Shown one piece after another: positions 26,501 to 38,200 of a stretch of 64,000 nucleotides of DNA. The notes under the pieces are model-generated. The model did no database searches. It was not told the origin of the DNA and worked only from the letters and a program-made list of their open reading frames with translations. The stretch covers positions 10,917,129 through 10,981,128 of the forward strand of contig OU452228.1 of assembly GCA_911728455.2 (NCBI GenBank). Reading direction: 5' to 3'. A program made the position numbers and the translations under genes. The DNA comes from Marthasterias glacialis (taxonomy: Eukaryota; Echinodermata; Asteroidea; Forcipulatida; Asteriidae). Position 1 is the first letter of the stretch. Each line of letters starts with the position of its first letter.

Positions 26501-29500
26501 ATTTTTGGTCGAGGCATTTCAAGGGTGGCTGTGTTCCGAGTGTGTGTACTCACCTACCATAAGATTTAATTAGATTGTGGCTGCTGGTAAATGTTTTCCA
26601 GGAAAGACCTTGCATGATACATGGCATCATCTTCCGAACCTAATTGAAAATTTGTGACTTGCTTATAGATTTATATACATGTAGATGTTTGATTTGCATC
26701 AGGGGAGACTGTACCACACGTGGAAGTGATGATGAATCATTTATTTTTTGAGAATTGAGTTTAATGAATTGAATTTATAGTTCATCATTAATGCCTTCTC
26801 CATAAAACAGCAGAATGAGAGCTCAGTATTGACTGATGCATCATTAAGCTTCAATGTTGCCAGATGCATCAGGAACAATGATTGTTGGTTTTTTTAAAAT
26901 AGAAGATTCAAGTTTTGTTAGAGAAATATACATGAAAATGGAAGAAACACCCCAATGATGAACAATGACACTCTCTGTAATTCCCACTGGACTGAGCCTC
27001 GAGCAAATACAACAACGGTAGAGTGTATTGGTTACCTGTGGATATTGTGGACGCAAACGAAAATGTGACGGAGTAGCTTCCCAATGCAAGTCATACACAC
27101 TGTTTCTTAGAAATGCAAGACAATGCCTTTTAAGCTGGATTTATAATGATGAAGAAAACACTTTTCAACTCGAGAAGGGATCATATGACTAACATGACCT
27201 TATGCTGAGATGGCCAGAATGGAGAACTGCATCACAAGTGTGCGTTGTAACTCACTCGAAAAATGAATTTTATTAGAAAAGATGATAGAATTGCTGAATT
27301 TGAATCTTGAAAAAGCAATTTCATAAAACAATAGACATGTCAAGTGATTTTAAATGGAAGGAGCCCCTTACTTATAATTTGTGTCTTTGAATAAAATCAA
27401 TATTATTCAGGGTCATCCAATACCTGATGTCCAATTTGGAGTGAGTTTATAAAAAAATCCTTCTCATATAGGAAATTATGGAAGTGATTGTAACATTTAG
27501 CGAAATGCTGAGTTTGTGTGGATTGAGTAATGGAATAATCACTTGATTTCTGTATTGCATAAAGGTGAGTTTGAATAAGGGACTATCTAAAAGGTTATAA
27601 AACATTATAATGTAAATAATACATAATGTAAAATTAACGACGGTGCAATATACATCAAATTTAACAAACTTCTCATTGGAACAATGCATAATGGATTAAT
27701 TGCATTTATAAACTCAATTTCAAAGTTCAATTTTAAGATGCAAGACAAGTTCGTTTCTGCATTTTTGGAACTGTGTGTAAAAGAACTTATGTTTTTGATG
27801 AACTTTTTTTTTAATGCAAGATCCAGAATCAAGATTAGAATCAGGTTTTTGTAAAACTCAGAACCCTGGAAAATTCATTTAAAGGCACACAATCATTTTG
27901 ATAGCCTAAATGTTGCATATGTACAGTTCTTTGTATAGATTCAGGAAGCTGGAATGCATTTTTGCCTAGGGGTGCTTGTTTTTTTACAAAGACAACTGGT
28001 GAGCACAGAGTGCAAAACCAATACCCGTGGGTCTGGGGCCCGCTTAAGGGGTCCTAGCTTTGTGGTCCTAGATGCTCTGTCGAGCCACTTTTTAGCTCTA
28101 AAATGTCCCTTTTGGCACTGTTTGGGGGCGAGAAAGGTTGATATTACTAGTTTATTTTTAAAAAGATTACCCTACATTGAAAAAAACCACAAACAAGGCA
28201 CTGACTCTAACACCTTTTGAATTGTGTTAAAATCCTTGGCCATACCTCACAGCCGAGGTTTTGCAAGTAACGACAAGTACGTTTGTCACAAATATTTATA
28301 CCTTTCTGACTTTGTCAAAGTCTTTATGTTCAGGTAAGGGTAAGGTAAAGAAATTAATAGATATTTAATAAATCAAATGTAAAGAACTCTATGCCAACCC
28401 ATCCATGTCTGTCTGTAGATCTGGTCTAATGCACATGTCCTCTGTTTGTCACAAAACCATAAACTCTAGGCCTTCATTTTATGTGGTACATGTACATGTA
28501 TCACACTAAAAGTAATGATTTAGCAATGTGAAAAAAATGTAATTTGTTGGTGTTCATTCAAATAATTGATTTGCTTTAAAACTGGTACCTGTGTGTACTC
28601 ACATAATGAGTGTAATATTATGACTGATTTTCAGTTACCTGATACTGTGAAAGGCACTTTCTTGTCATCAGAAGAACTAAATAAAATAGAACAGCGAAAG
28701 CTGCCATGGCGAGCTGTGGATCGCCAGATATAGGGCTATTAAAAAACGATCCTTTTGATCAACTGATGTTCAAAGGGGTGGGGACATAACAAACATGCAC
28801 TTGATTACTACCTACTTGGTTTAAAATGTGGCAAAGGGGCTCAGATGGGGGAGGGCCGACTGGGAAAAGAAACTTATAGGCTAGGAACAAATGATAGTCG
28901 CCATGGCAGCATAAGTCACTGTTTCAGCTCAGTCAAGTTTCAGCTCAGTCAAGTGGAACTGTTGGCGTAGTCATGATTTTCGATTTTTATTTGTTGAAAT
29001 CTACGTGTACATGTCTATTGTTGTGTTGCAATCAGTTCAAATTTAGTTCCAAAACATCATTATGAAGATGGCTCTTTAAGCAAATTAAGGTCATGAGGGC
29101 AATGTTTAACAAAAAACAAATAAACAAAACAAACACTAGTCCCAAAATTTTAACAATTCTTTAAAAACATTGGTAGAGAAACACAAAACATGGCTGTCAC
29201 TTTATAGGCCTAATGGTTTCACTCAAATTATAAATGTTGAAGCTTGATGCTAAAACTTTAACATCTATTGAATGCAGATGGCTGGACGGACGGCCAGAAA
29301 TCGCCATTACATAGGCTCACTCTGCCTCCCAGCTCGCCCAAAATAAATATGCCTTTTTTGTTAAAAAGCATAATAATGTAGACAAATCTGTACAACTTTT
29401 TTATGTTTAATAAATTTTCAATTCCTGTCATTCCTAATTTCACCCGACACTAAATGGTCACAAGTACGTATGTGCGCGTACTAATTGGCTTACAATGAGC

Positions 29501-30040
29501 ATCGGTATGAATTGATTGCATGACGTGTTATTAGCGCCCGCGTAAGCTTGCGCGCAACACGCATTAGCCAACCGGTCTTATACAGCTCCAGCTATGTTTT
29601 TATCAGCTGCTTAAAACCAGATAAACATGGTCATGTGACCACCTTTCAACCAATAGGACTGCCTAATCTGTCTGGGGTATTCATAAATTTGCTGTAAAAG
29701 CCATCATCTGCAAACTTTCAATAAAAGTAACAAATTATGCAAAGTTTTCAAATATTAAACAACTCCCTTATATTAGGCCTAGTTATTTTTGTTTGTAATT
29801 TTCTGACAAGAGGGTACTTGGGTTGGGTGGGGATGGGGATGTAGCCTTAGCTTCTTCCTCTACATTTTGTTTTCACCTACCCACATCTGCTACAATGCTT
29901 CCTGGCTCTAAGCCTAATAGGAACTCCTTCACTCTGGGCCATGCTTTGTAGCGTGCATCACTGAAGTGAGGAGCAATCCGTTCATACACATCATGGACAT
30001 GTTGTTTCTCTAGAGCGATAGATTGGCTCTTGCGATCCAT
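17506..30040 (-). CDS. TRMT9B: TRMT9B-type tRNA methyltransferase-like protein (KIAA1456 family)
   Basis: Exons (minus order) are 29881-30040, 21996-22291, 20359-20419 and 17506-19313, giving 774 aa. The start is the ATG in CCCATGG at 30040, giving MDRKSQSIALEKQHVHDVYE, which aligns with the vertebrate TRMT9B N-terminus. Residues ~49-60 contain the SAM-binding motif I VADVGCGNGKY, formed across the first splice junction. Later motifs are DNIRLPYRDNSFDAVIS, VIHHF and RICRPGGQIMIYVWAMEQ. Exon 3 supplies FHAQDVLVPWH, diagnostic of the ALKBH8/TRMT9 group. The 602-residue last exon is Ser/Asn-rich and mostly low complexity, with SDSVDEVF and a conserved tail YLRYYHVFREGELAELIEQ ... NWCVIAEK. Family proteins resemble U34 wobble-uridine methyltransferases; whether TRMT9B itself modifies tRNA is unsettled. 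It is much longer than the human form (about 450 aa). Intron 3 has a GC donor, and intron 1 is 7.6 kb. Confidence 0.92.
19471..19980 (+). mobile_element. TTAA-type MITE, copy B (TRMT9B intron 3)
   Basis: The body is colinear with copies C, D and F: TTGACTTGACAAAGCCAAGA, AACAAAGATTCTCTTTGAAG, CTCGATGTCTCGTAATCC and GACAAAGGTCTGGAATCAGG. The right end is ATCCGGCGTCAACCGGTTAG. The left end (TAGTTACTGCTGGAAATC) has lost its TTAA. It lies about 150 bp upstream of the TRMT9B exon 4 acceptor. Confidence 0.8.
20357..20358 (-). other. Non-canonical GC splice donor, TRMT9B intron 3
   Basis: Exon 3 ends AAC AAA G and the intron begins GCAAGTAA. Exon 4 then starts AT CGA TCA in the matching phase after TTTTCAG. 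The nearby GT (GTAAAA, 4 nt further) would give the wrong phase. GCAAGT is the usual GC-AG donor consensus. The junction residue (Asp) lies in poorly conserved sequence, so cDNA support would help. Confidence 0.7.
21276..21695. repeat. Cluster of GTTACGCRTGTAAC palindromes
   Basis: Near-palindromic GTTACGCGTGTAAC or GTTACGCATGTAAC occurs at about 21276 and 21434, followed by GTTACACGCG at about 21484 and GCGGTTACATGCG at about 21683. Three are next to GACAGAC/GTCTGTC or to GAGGACAG with TTGTCCTC. They lie in TRMT9B intron 2. Function is unknown; they may be decayed inverted repeats or a binding-site cluster. Confidence 0.5.
22497..22810 (-). mobile_element. tRNA-derived SINE, copy 2 (TRMT9B intron 1)
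   Basis: Reading on the minus strand, it has the B-box GGGTTCGAATCCCGGTCATG, then ACTTTTGTCCTTGAGCAAGA and CACTTAACTATAATTGCTCC. The head is CGGTTTAGTGCATCGTACTC. It begins next to a poly-T run at 22480-22493 (poly-A tail on the element strand). The body downstream of the B-box differs from copies 3 and 4, suggesting a subfamily. Confidence 0.7.
24640..24770 (+). repeat. SINE/LINE-like 3' tail relic
   Basis: TAAAGTGCCTTAGAGCATG followed by GGTGCTATATAAATTC and an ATTAATATTATA tail resembles the 3' end shared by the SINEs and their partner LINEs. No head is recognisable, so this is a truncated relic inside TRMT9B intron 1. Confidence 0.45.
25390..26011 (+). mobile_element. TTAA-type MITE, copy C (TRMT9B intron 1)
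   Basis: It starts TTAAACCACTTGACAGGG and ends CCAACGTCACCTGGTTAA, with TTAA at both borders. The body contains AGAATACCACTGGCACAAAG, GAACAAAGATTCTCATTGAA, CTCGATGTCTCGTAATTCTC and ATCTGTCCTCTTTGTGTGGG, colinear with the other copies. Confidence 0.85.
26012..29880. other. Remaining TRMT9B intron 1, nothing recognised
   Basis: It is AT-rich intron sequence. An open frame at 27954-28220 has no recognisable domain. Around 29450-29580 there is a short GC-richer patch with many GCGC/GTACGTATG words, without a defined element. Confidence 0.45.
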
Positions 30041-32548
30041 GGGTACCTTGGGCAAGTCAGCCGATACCTCAACAACTCTTAATGTTCACTCATCCAACCA
30101 CTGACGGTACCCTGTAGACATCAATGATGAAAAGTTGTTACGTGCACATTTATGTGATACAATTAAGTCAGTATTTGATCAGCAGTTTCAAACGAGCAAT
30201 TTGCAATCATATACATGTACCCAATAATGTTGCCAAAGAAGTTGTAAATTAGTATGTGCATGCTGACAAGTAGGCCCAATGCATAAACAAAATCCAGTGG
30301 ACTGGGACTTAGACTCTACAATTACTGCCTGTAGGTCAGTACTTTGCCTATGTGACTCTGAATTTCTGAAAACGTTTCTCCGAACAATAAAACATAAATT
30401 TAGATGCCTTCATGGGAGTACTCTTTGATGAGAAGAAATTGCCTTGCTTTAATAGAAACAGTGCTCACCCCAGTTGGTGGAGAATATTAAATTACAAATA
30501 AAAAACAGAAAAAAATGCCTTCAGATTCAGTACAATAATTTATGCACATACATGTATGTACATATATAGCTACCTTTTGTAGTTAATAATTACAATACAG
30601 AGACACCTTGCGACAAGGTCATTAGTATAGTAGAAATGTTTCAATTTATTCAACTCAGAATTTCAGATCTAAAGACAAAATAGCTGAGCTTCCGCCTATA
30701 AATCACGCACACAAATAGATACATGTACAATAAACTACTAACATATGCTGGCCAAACAGGTGTAAAGTGCCTGCAGTTGCATGTCTATTAGAAAAAAAAC
30801 ATGAAACAAAATGATTTTTCTGACTCAAAAGACTGTAACAAAACACTTCCCTTCTGTCTACATCTGAGGATAGAATTACAATGATGAACTTGGAAGGAAT
30901 TACATTTTATGTCATACACTGAATGGGTCACTCTGATTCCAAGGGTTTCAACTTGATAAAAACCAAAATAATCGATGCCAAGTTAGTCCATTGAACTCCA
31001 TCAGAAATGATTGAGACTTTGCCAATTGGAATAAAGCTTGAACACAAGCTTGCAGGTAGCACCGACATCCTCTGTCTAGCTGTGGCTGTTGTTGTCGTCT
31101 AGGCAGATGTTCCTTTGTCGCCACATACAGCTGTTACAGTGCACGCCGTTGCGCCCCTGATTTACAAATCAAATAATAGTCTACTGCTGTGATAGACCAT
31201 AGACCGAGCCAGTCCAATGTATACTGTGTACAAAACTTAATCAATAATACAAGTACACATTTTATGCATGAACAGTGTGGCATTTTTAAAAATCATATTT
31301 GCTCCAGATGGAGCTGCATTTAGGCTTAAATATTTTTGAAAACAATCATATGATGGAAGTCCTTTGAAGCAAGGGGCTAAAAACAAGTCTCTGGCAAATG
31401 ATAATTTTACCAACTGATTCTTTTACCAACCAGCAACTCATATTTTCCAAAGGATTTTATGTAAAAAATGAATTTAATCAAGTATGCAGGGAAAATATAA
31501 TACATTTTCTATACATTATATACAACCTGCATAGTTTCACTTTTTTACCCTTGATTATAAAGATGCAAGATGTTTAGTATTATTATCTATTGCCACAAAC
31601 AATAGAGGTGGTTTGAGTTCTGCCTAGAGGGTGGGTTGGCAATGTACAAAGGACACTTGATATGACCTGATTGGTTGGTCGCACAATGTCAATACCCTTT
31701 GTTTCATATTAAGTAAAATAAAATTTCAATATAGTAATCAAAACTGACCCTTTGCAGACCAATGGACTGTCACCAGCTAAACTGTCTAGGGGTCACTCCC
31801 AGTGAAATGAAATTACAAATGGGTTTGAACGATGTGAACCAGTAGCTTAAAATGACCCCAGACATTGCATTATTTTATTGTTTTTTTTTTGTGAGAATCC
31901 AACTTGTCCCAGGATCTCTTGCCTTGCAAGTTAAAGGATTTATAACATTACTTTGGTAATCTTATATTTATTGGAACCAATGTTACTACTTTCCACCAAC
32001 TACACCATGACTTGGTTTTGTTTTTGCAAACCATCATTTATCATGATTATTGCCACAACTACCAGTTACTTTTCATAACAAAAATAGTTATGTTTGAAAC
32101 ATTTTGCATGGTCTCACTTTCCAATGTCACTAGACTGTATACAATATTTGCATGTTAGGAGTTCAGCTTCAGCTTTACAATAAACAGTAAAAAGAGAGAA
32201 AACAAATGGCCTTGCCCTTCTTTTATATCCCCTGCCCCTGCCCATGTCACTGAAAAAAAAAACCATGTTGTACATGTTGCATTGTTCCGGGTCAAGGTTA
32301 CAGGAAGAGAATATCTAAGCTGTTCAAAGTAGGCCTATTGAACAGTACTGGTCTGCACTACCATCCAAATATTATAAAAGGATACAATGAAATTCCAACA
32401 CAAATAACAAAACTATACCACCAGCATCATTAATGTGGAAACTTTCTGTGAATACACAAATCCACAACAATATTTTTCATATCTGTACAACATTGCTGCA
32501 TTGACAAAGATCACAAATTGCTAACAACCTAGTAGATTTAAAATACTT
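30041..32548. other. Intergenic region between TRMT9B and LIAS (5' side of TRMT9B)
   Basis: It includes the TRMT9B 5' UTR/promoter, since the gene runs away to the left. No coding segments are visible. ACATGTA words recur (about 30215, 30550 and 30720). No CpG-rich promoter island was evident. Confidence 0.4.
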
Positions 32549-33227
32549 TTAACCAGTTGCTGCCGGGAATCTTGAATTCTTTTCCCATCCAGCCTGACAG
32601 AATTATTTTCTCGGAGTTGCTGGAATCTTCTTTTATTGAGAGTACTGCTGGCACCAAGAAACCTCGACTTGACAAAGCCAAGAAAACAAAGATTCTCTTT
32701 AAAGCACTGGGATTTTTGTTTTTTGTATCTAGTCAAATTCACACTGTGAACTGCAAAACCTTGGCCGTGAGCTACAGCCATAGAGCTGTATATATAATAC
32801 AGCTCTATGGCTACAGCCGAGTATTGGTTATTAAATTCCAAGGAACCAAGGCTGGATCCCCGGTTCACTCTGACTTGCCTCCATTGAGCCAAAAATACAA
32901 TGAATAAACAGTGGTGGAAGACTCTGGATGTCTTGCAATCCCCTTCTTGGTACAAAAGGACAAAGGTCTGGAATCAGGGATTACACACGCACAAACACAA
33001 AATGGGCAAAAATATGTAAAATATTCAAGACTATCTGTCCTCTTTGTGTGGGTAAAACTAAGCATTACACAGTGAGTGCATACTCAGTGCACGCTGCAAA
33101 ACAAAATGTCGGCATGGCCTTTGTTCTGGTATTCCAATTTTACACAATGGCTTGTTTGCGAGACCTATTGTTTGCTAGCACGGACTATATTTGCATGTAT
33201 ACCGGTCATCTGGTGTCAACTGGTTAA
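32549..33227 (+). mobile_element. TTAA-type MITE, copy D (longest, both TTAA ends)
   Basis: It starts TTAACCAGTTGCTGCCGGGA and ends ATCTGGTGTCAACTGGTTAA. It includes CCATCCAGCCTGACAGAATT, TTGACAAAGCCAAGAAAAC, AAAGGACAAAGGTCTGGAAT and CATCTGTCCTCTTTGTGTGG-type blocks. A hairpin (32773-32819; TAGAGCTGTAT around a TATA loop) is inserted in the middle. Open frames spanning it on both strands are not genes. Confidence 0.85.
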
Positions 33228-33621
33228 ATGTCACTCAGCTTCTAATAGTTGTAGGTCCAATAATAAGATTTATATATTATTATACCACACAGTTTATCAT
33301 AAACGATTCCCTAATTAAACTCTTGCACTGTGATTTATCCCTGGACTCAACCATGACTAACAAGAATTTCAACATTAAAAATTCAGAAGTTGCTAATGCT
33401 AACTTACAATGATTGTAATTCAAGCCTTATGACCCTTCCAGAGCTGTAGGGTTATGGTCATCACAACTTATTTTCCACTTCTCCTTACTTTGGAATGGGC
33501 TCAATTACATAGCTCTGCTTAAAAAAAAGTTTCACAGATTTTCCTACATTATTAGACTTTTTAACAAAAAGGGCATTTATGAATGGGAATACAAGAGTAG
33601 TGCCTCGATCTTAAATTAAAC

Positions 33622-33717
33622 ATTTAAAATCTTGTAGGGCTGTGGCCGTGTGATAAAGGACCGGGCTAGAAGGCGAGGTCCTTTATCACACGTCCATGAC
33701 CCTGCTGGTTTTAAATG
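33622..33717. repeat. Fold-back hairpin
   Basis: CGTGTGATAAAGGACC (33647-33662) is perfectly complementary to GGTCCTTTATCACACG (33677-33692) around a 14-nt loop. Pairing continues imperfectly outward to ATTTAAAA/TTTTAAAT, giving arms of about 40 nt. Probably a small MITE. Confidence 0.7.
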
Positions 33718-33779
33718 GCCGTTTAAGACCTCGGTTACCACTCTTTCATTCCCTTAGCCCATGGAGGAAATTTCCTTCC

Positions 33780-33860
33780 TCCATGCTTAGCCTTAGTAGT
33801 AGTACTACTAATTAGTACGTAGTAGTTACTAGTACTAGTACTACTACACTAGTGCAGTAA
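33780..33860. repeat. AGTACTA-rich palindromic patch
   Basis: AGTAGTAGTACTACTAATTA followed by TAGTTACTAGTACTAGTACT and ACTACACTAGTG is a self-complementary simple-sequence patch, probably a slippage product. Confidence 0.5.
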
Positions 33861-34157
33861 TACCTACATGAAGATCGGCATAGACTAAATGAAGACAGTA
33901 TTTAGTTGAGTAAAGTTACTAAACAATTCCATCAATCAAAGAGGGTTACAATCATTCATACATGTGAAAACTATCTTTTTTTATCAGTACAACAACCAGT
34001 TCATCATACACTTTGTACACACACAAAACAAAAAGGATGAAACCTACCTTCCTTTGTTTGCATGTGTGACGGTCTGACTCTAAACCCGCCAACTTCTACT
34101 CTAGTTCTATCTTGATACAGTCTGATCCTTGCTCTTGTCTATGATGATCTGACTCTG

Positions 34158-34720
34158 AGCATTCAATTCAATTCAATTCAATATAACATTTATTTCCATA
34201 CTCACATACACCAAAATACAGTACCCGAATGTTAAATAAGCACATTAAAGGCATATAATAAACGAAATCTGGAAACGAACAAAGTAAAAAACTAATGTAG
34301 CCTCAGCTGGGGTCCAAAAAGGTGAACCCACTAATTAAATAATACACTGAATACATGCAAAGAAAAAAAAATAAAATACTGATGAATATGGAGGCTGTTC
34401 AAAAAAGCAGAGGCTTGTGGGGAACAGCCTGGGACACAAACAAACACAGACAAAACAAGGGGGACGGGACAAAAACAGATGAGCTAGGTACCAGTTAACT
34501 AATGCAACAAGAAAGAAGAAAAAAAACTAGTGACAAGACATTAAAGAGCTGAAAGGGACCTATGGAAATCACGGGGAGAGGAAGCTAAGCTACATAATTG
34601 GAGAGGAGGACTCTTTTGAACGACGTTTTGAAATGACCCACAGAAGGCTGATCTTGTATTCTACTATCAATGGCGTTCCATGGTCCGACTTGGTACTCAA
34701 GTTAAGTGCATTATTGAGTT
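34158..34720 (-). mobile_element. LINE 3' end fragment with (TTGAA)n tail
   Basis: On the minus strand, 34710 to about 34590 encodes a typical reverse-transcriptase C-terminus, YQVGPWNAIDSRIQDQPSVG then FKTSFKRVLLSNY and a stop. A 3' UTR and a (TTGAA)n-type tail follow (plus strand ATTCAATTCAATTCA, 34162-34185). This is a 5'-truncated non-LTR retrotransposon; the clade is uncertain. Confidence 0.6.
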
Positions 34721-35291
34721 GATGGTCAGTAATTCACCCCCTCTCAAATCTGGATGTTTGTAGAGGGTCTTCTTCGGTCATTGCGATCTCGGCATCTGAT
34801 CTTGTCGGTGAACTCACAATGAATTCCCCGCCGCCGCCAGCAGTGTTGCATGAAAAGCAAATAAGCCCGGCCGTCTGTCCGCCGTGACCACAACTTGCGG
34901 GTCCTTGCTCTCTGTATGGCGGTCCATCCATGCACCCGAATTCCCAATGATGTGAGTACAGGGGATGCGTATAGGTAAGATCCCACTGTTTATTTTTTAT
35001 TTAGTTTAGAGTAGCCTAAATAGAAAAATCCATAAACTTGTGTTGAAGCTTTTCTAGTGTTTTTTAAGTTCTAATTTTAAGTACAATCTAATTAATAACT
35101 CATCCAAGTCCTTTGATGGGAGTGGGAGGATTGCATCGCCAAGAATCTTTACAGATTTTAACATTTGTCTTTTGGAAGAAAACATTGTACGTTTTAAGGC
35201 AGTCTTCGATGATTATGGGGACGTTGACCAAGACTTCATACAAGTCTAACAATAAATACCAAGCCTTGTCAATAGAGGGCGATATTTTAAG
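34721..35291. other. LIAS 5' flank
   Basis: It contains a GC-richer patch (34740-34990) with overlapping minus-strand open frames of unknown meaning, possibly the remainder of the adjacent LINE. The likely LIAS promoter/5' UTR lies immediately upstream of 35292. No TATA box stands out. Confidence 0.35.
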
Positions 35292-38200
35292 ATGGCAGCC
35301 ACCAATCGAGCTATGTTTACATCATCACGACTGACGAATTTTGTCTTCGTAAGTGCTCATTTATTTTATCCTTATCAGTGAAACAACTTTGGTGAATTAT
35401 ACCAGTGACAATCATTTCTTTGGGAATTGTTGTTTCAATTTTTTTTTAAGGATCTTTTGTGTGATTGTTGTCCTTCAAAGTGGAAAATACAGACCTTTGT
35501 GTACTCTCCGCAGTTACTGAGTTAGTTACTTACTACACATTGACGAATGATTGATTAAGCTGTGCTGAGACTGCACTGAGACTCAAAACGCAATAACTGG
35601 ATGGGGCTTTGTACTCCTTTTTTGAAATGTTGACTTGGATGGTTATACAACTACTACTACTAGCGTCCCAGGGATGCATGGGGGTCTACGCTGTGATGAA
35701 GACAATTCGCTATGACGGTGTGATACCCTGTTCAAAAATGTTTTCCAAATACGATAAAGACTCCACAAAATAGCTGAGAAATCACCTACTGACTGGATTC
35801 TCAAAATATCAAAATTGAAATATCAGGCACTTAATTGTACTCACAATTATTTTGTGTCCTCTAGCTGGGCAGTAGAGGGGAAGCCCTTACTCACTGGTGT
35901 TTACTCAATAACACCCCCCTCATCCAAGAAGCATCAATGATTGATGATTAGTACATGTTCCCTGATGTAGTCCAATTCTTGGGTCTTCTTTGTGCATGGG
36001 ACGGCAAGTTGTACTCTGTATATCTTACATACTTTGGGAAGATCGCTGTTTCCACCACATATCGGTCTGTTATTCCGAAGTCGATTTCCTGTAGCTGGTC
36101 AACCTGGGACTTGGTCATCTTGGTTGTCAAGGCCTGCTGCTGCCATGAGCCTGCTACCACAAGCTTAATGATTTGTCAGTGTCTCTGTACTTCCTTCGTG
36201 GATTGTCACTGATTCTCTACCATTCTTTGTCAGTGATGGTAATTTGTTTGGGAGTGATGGTGTGGTAATTCATCTCATTGTCGTCTATCACACTGGTGAC
36301 ATTCGCCACAAGGCCGACAGGATAAGCCGTCCGCATTACCATGTTGTTTGCCAGGTCTGTGTTGAATTTTGAATGTATAAGTACCCATCATCTCAAGCCA
36401 TCTTGCTGTCTGACCTTCTGGACTCTTGAAGCTCATTAACTGTCTCAACGCCCCATGGTCTGTTCGTGTCAGAAATTTCGTCCGTAGAGGTAGGGGTGAA
36501 ATTGCTTCGTTGTACTGATTACAGCCAGTAATACTTTTCTTGTCACACAGTATTTGCACTCAGCTTTAGTAAAAGCACGGCTGTGGCATGCATCACTCTT
36601 TCTGTACCATACTGTCATTGTGACATCAGTGTGCCAATACCATCATTACGTGCATCAGTATCAAGTACGAATTCATCATTTTCATTAGGATATGCCAAAA
36701 TTGGTGTTGAGATTAGAGACGTCTTCAGTTTTCTGAATGCTAACCCGCACTCATCTGTCTGTCAACAGATGTAGCAGTTTTGCTCTTCCCACAAAACTCT
36801 TCACAAATCTACGATAATGAGAGCAGAGCCCAAGCAAACTTCTCACTTCTGTGATGTTTCTCGGTGTCGGCCAGTTTCGCACTGTGTCTGTTTTCTTCTC
36901 ATTTGAGGCGATACCCTTCTCACTAATTGTATGGCTGAAACAGGTGGCATTTCTTTGGGCCTCAATTTCAAACCAGCCGTCTTCAGTCGTATCAGTACTT
37001 CCTTAAGTCGCCCAAATGCTTGTTGAATACTGTTGTTGTGTTGTTGGTCTGGGGGTTAATTTTTGTCTATTATCCATCTGTGGCTAGTTTGCTAGTCGCT
37101 GCAGCAGTTTGCATGATCTTGATAGAATAACTGAGGTAAGGTACCATGGTAATTTTTTTCTTAGGGGAAAAAGCAATTAGCGCAGTAGATTGTTGTAAAG
37201 GAGGTGAGAGCACTACAGCAGCAAACTGTCGGTTTCATATAGGCGTAGGTATTACCTTGTGTTTTTTTAGGTCGTTCACAAAACTTGCTTTCAATTTTCT
37301 GATGACCTTTTGTAGTGTTATTTATGTATTTGTTTTATTTGTTTTTACCTCAACAGAGATGCGGCACTGTGAAACCATGTAGTCGTAGATATGCTTCTCT
37401 TAGTAACGAACAGAAAGAGCGCCTGGCTCAGGGTCCTTCCCTTGGAGACTTCATCAGTGAAGACTTAAAGGCAACTGATACAGGTAGTGATGGTTATGCT
37501 GGAAAACTCGTCAAGGAGAAAGGAATGAAAAGGTATCAGAGATTGCTGTGAACATAAACAACTTTGGGTCTGTGCTAATGCATTGATTATTTTTATGCAG
37601 GTATTTTTAAGAAGCTACAAACTTTGATATGTTGACAGTTTGTTTGTTCTAAGGATTTCTAAAAGAACTAGAAGTGTCCTTAACAGAGGTTTGTCATTAA
37701 AGAAACATTGAATGCTTGAGGTCTGGTAACAATTTTGGGACAAAGCATTTCAAAAGTTTCCAAATGTCTGCTGCCACCTAGGCAGCAGACTTACCAGGTA
37801 AATTTTCATAGTTTATGAGTTCTGAGCATGCAGACATTTCTTAGAACAATGAATTTACCTGGTAAGTCTGCTGCCACCTAGTGTCCCCAAAAGTCTCCAA
37901 TTATTTAATTAAGTTAATTAAATATGTTTGAAAAACAAATGGATACCGATACAATTTAATGAGGTAAAAGCTAACACTCTCTTGTGTATTTTTAGATTGA
38001 GGCTACCACCATGGTTGAAGACAGAGATTCCAGTCGGGAAGAACTACAACCGAATCAAAGAGAGTTTGCGAGGGCTAAATCTTAATACAGTAAGCAACCA
38101 TTAAACTCTTGCAGACATAGAGCAGTCTTGACACAAAAGGTAGTCTGGACAACATTCACCGCAAACTTTTCTGGTTTGATCTGCTGTGAAGTTTTTTTCT

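Noticed and set aside
27954..28220. 88-residue plus-strand frame in TRMT9B intron 1
   Set aside because: No recognisable domain and no plausible exon borders; opposite strand to the host gene.
30041..30055. Upstream extension of TRMT9B to a TTG codon
   Set aside because: The ATG at 30040 has good context and gives an N-terminus aligning with vertebrate TRMT9B; no ATG lies in the extension.
32521..32955. 144-residue minus-strand frame and a 116-residue plus-strand frame over the same DNA
   Set aside because: Both are contained in TTAA-type MITE copy D, and homologous copies do not keep the frame open.
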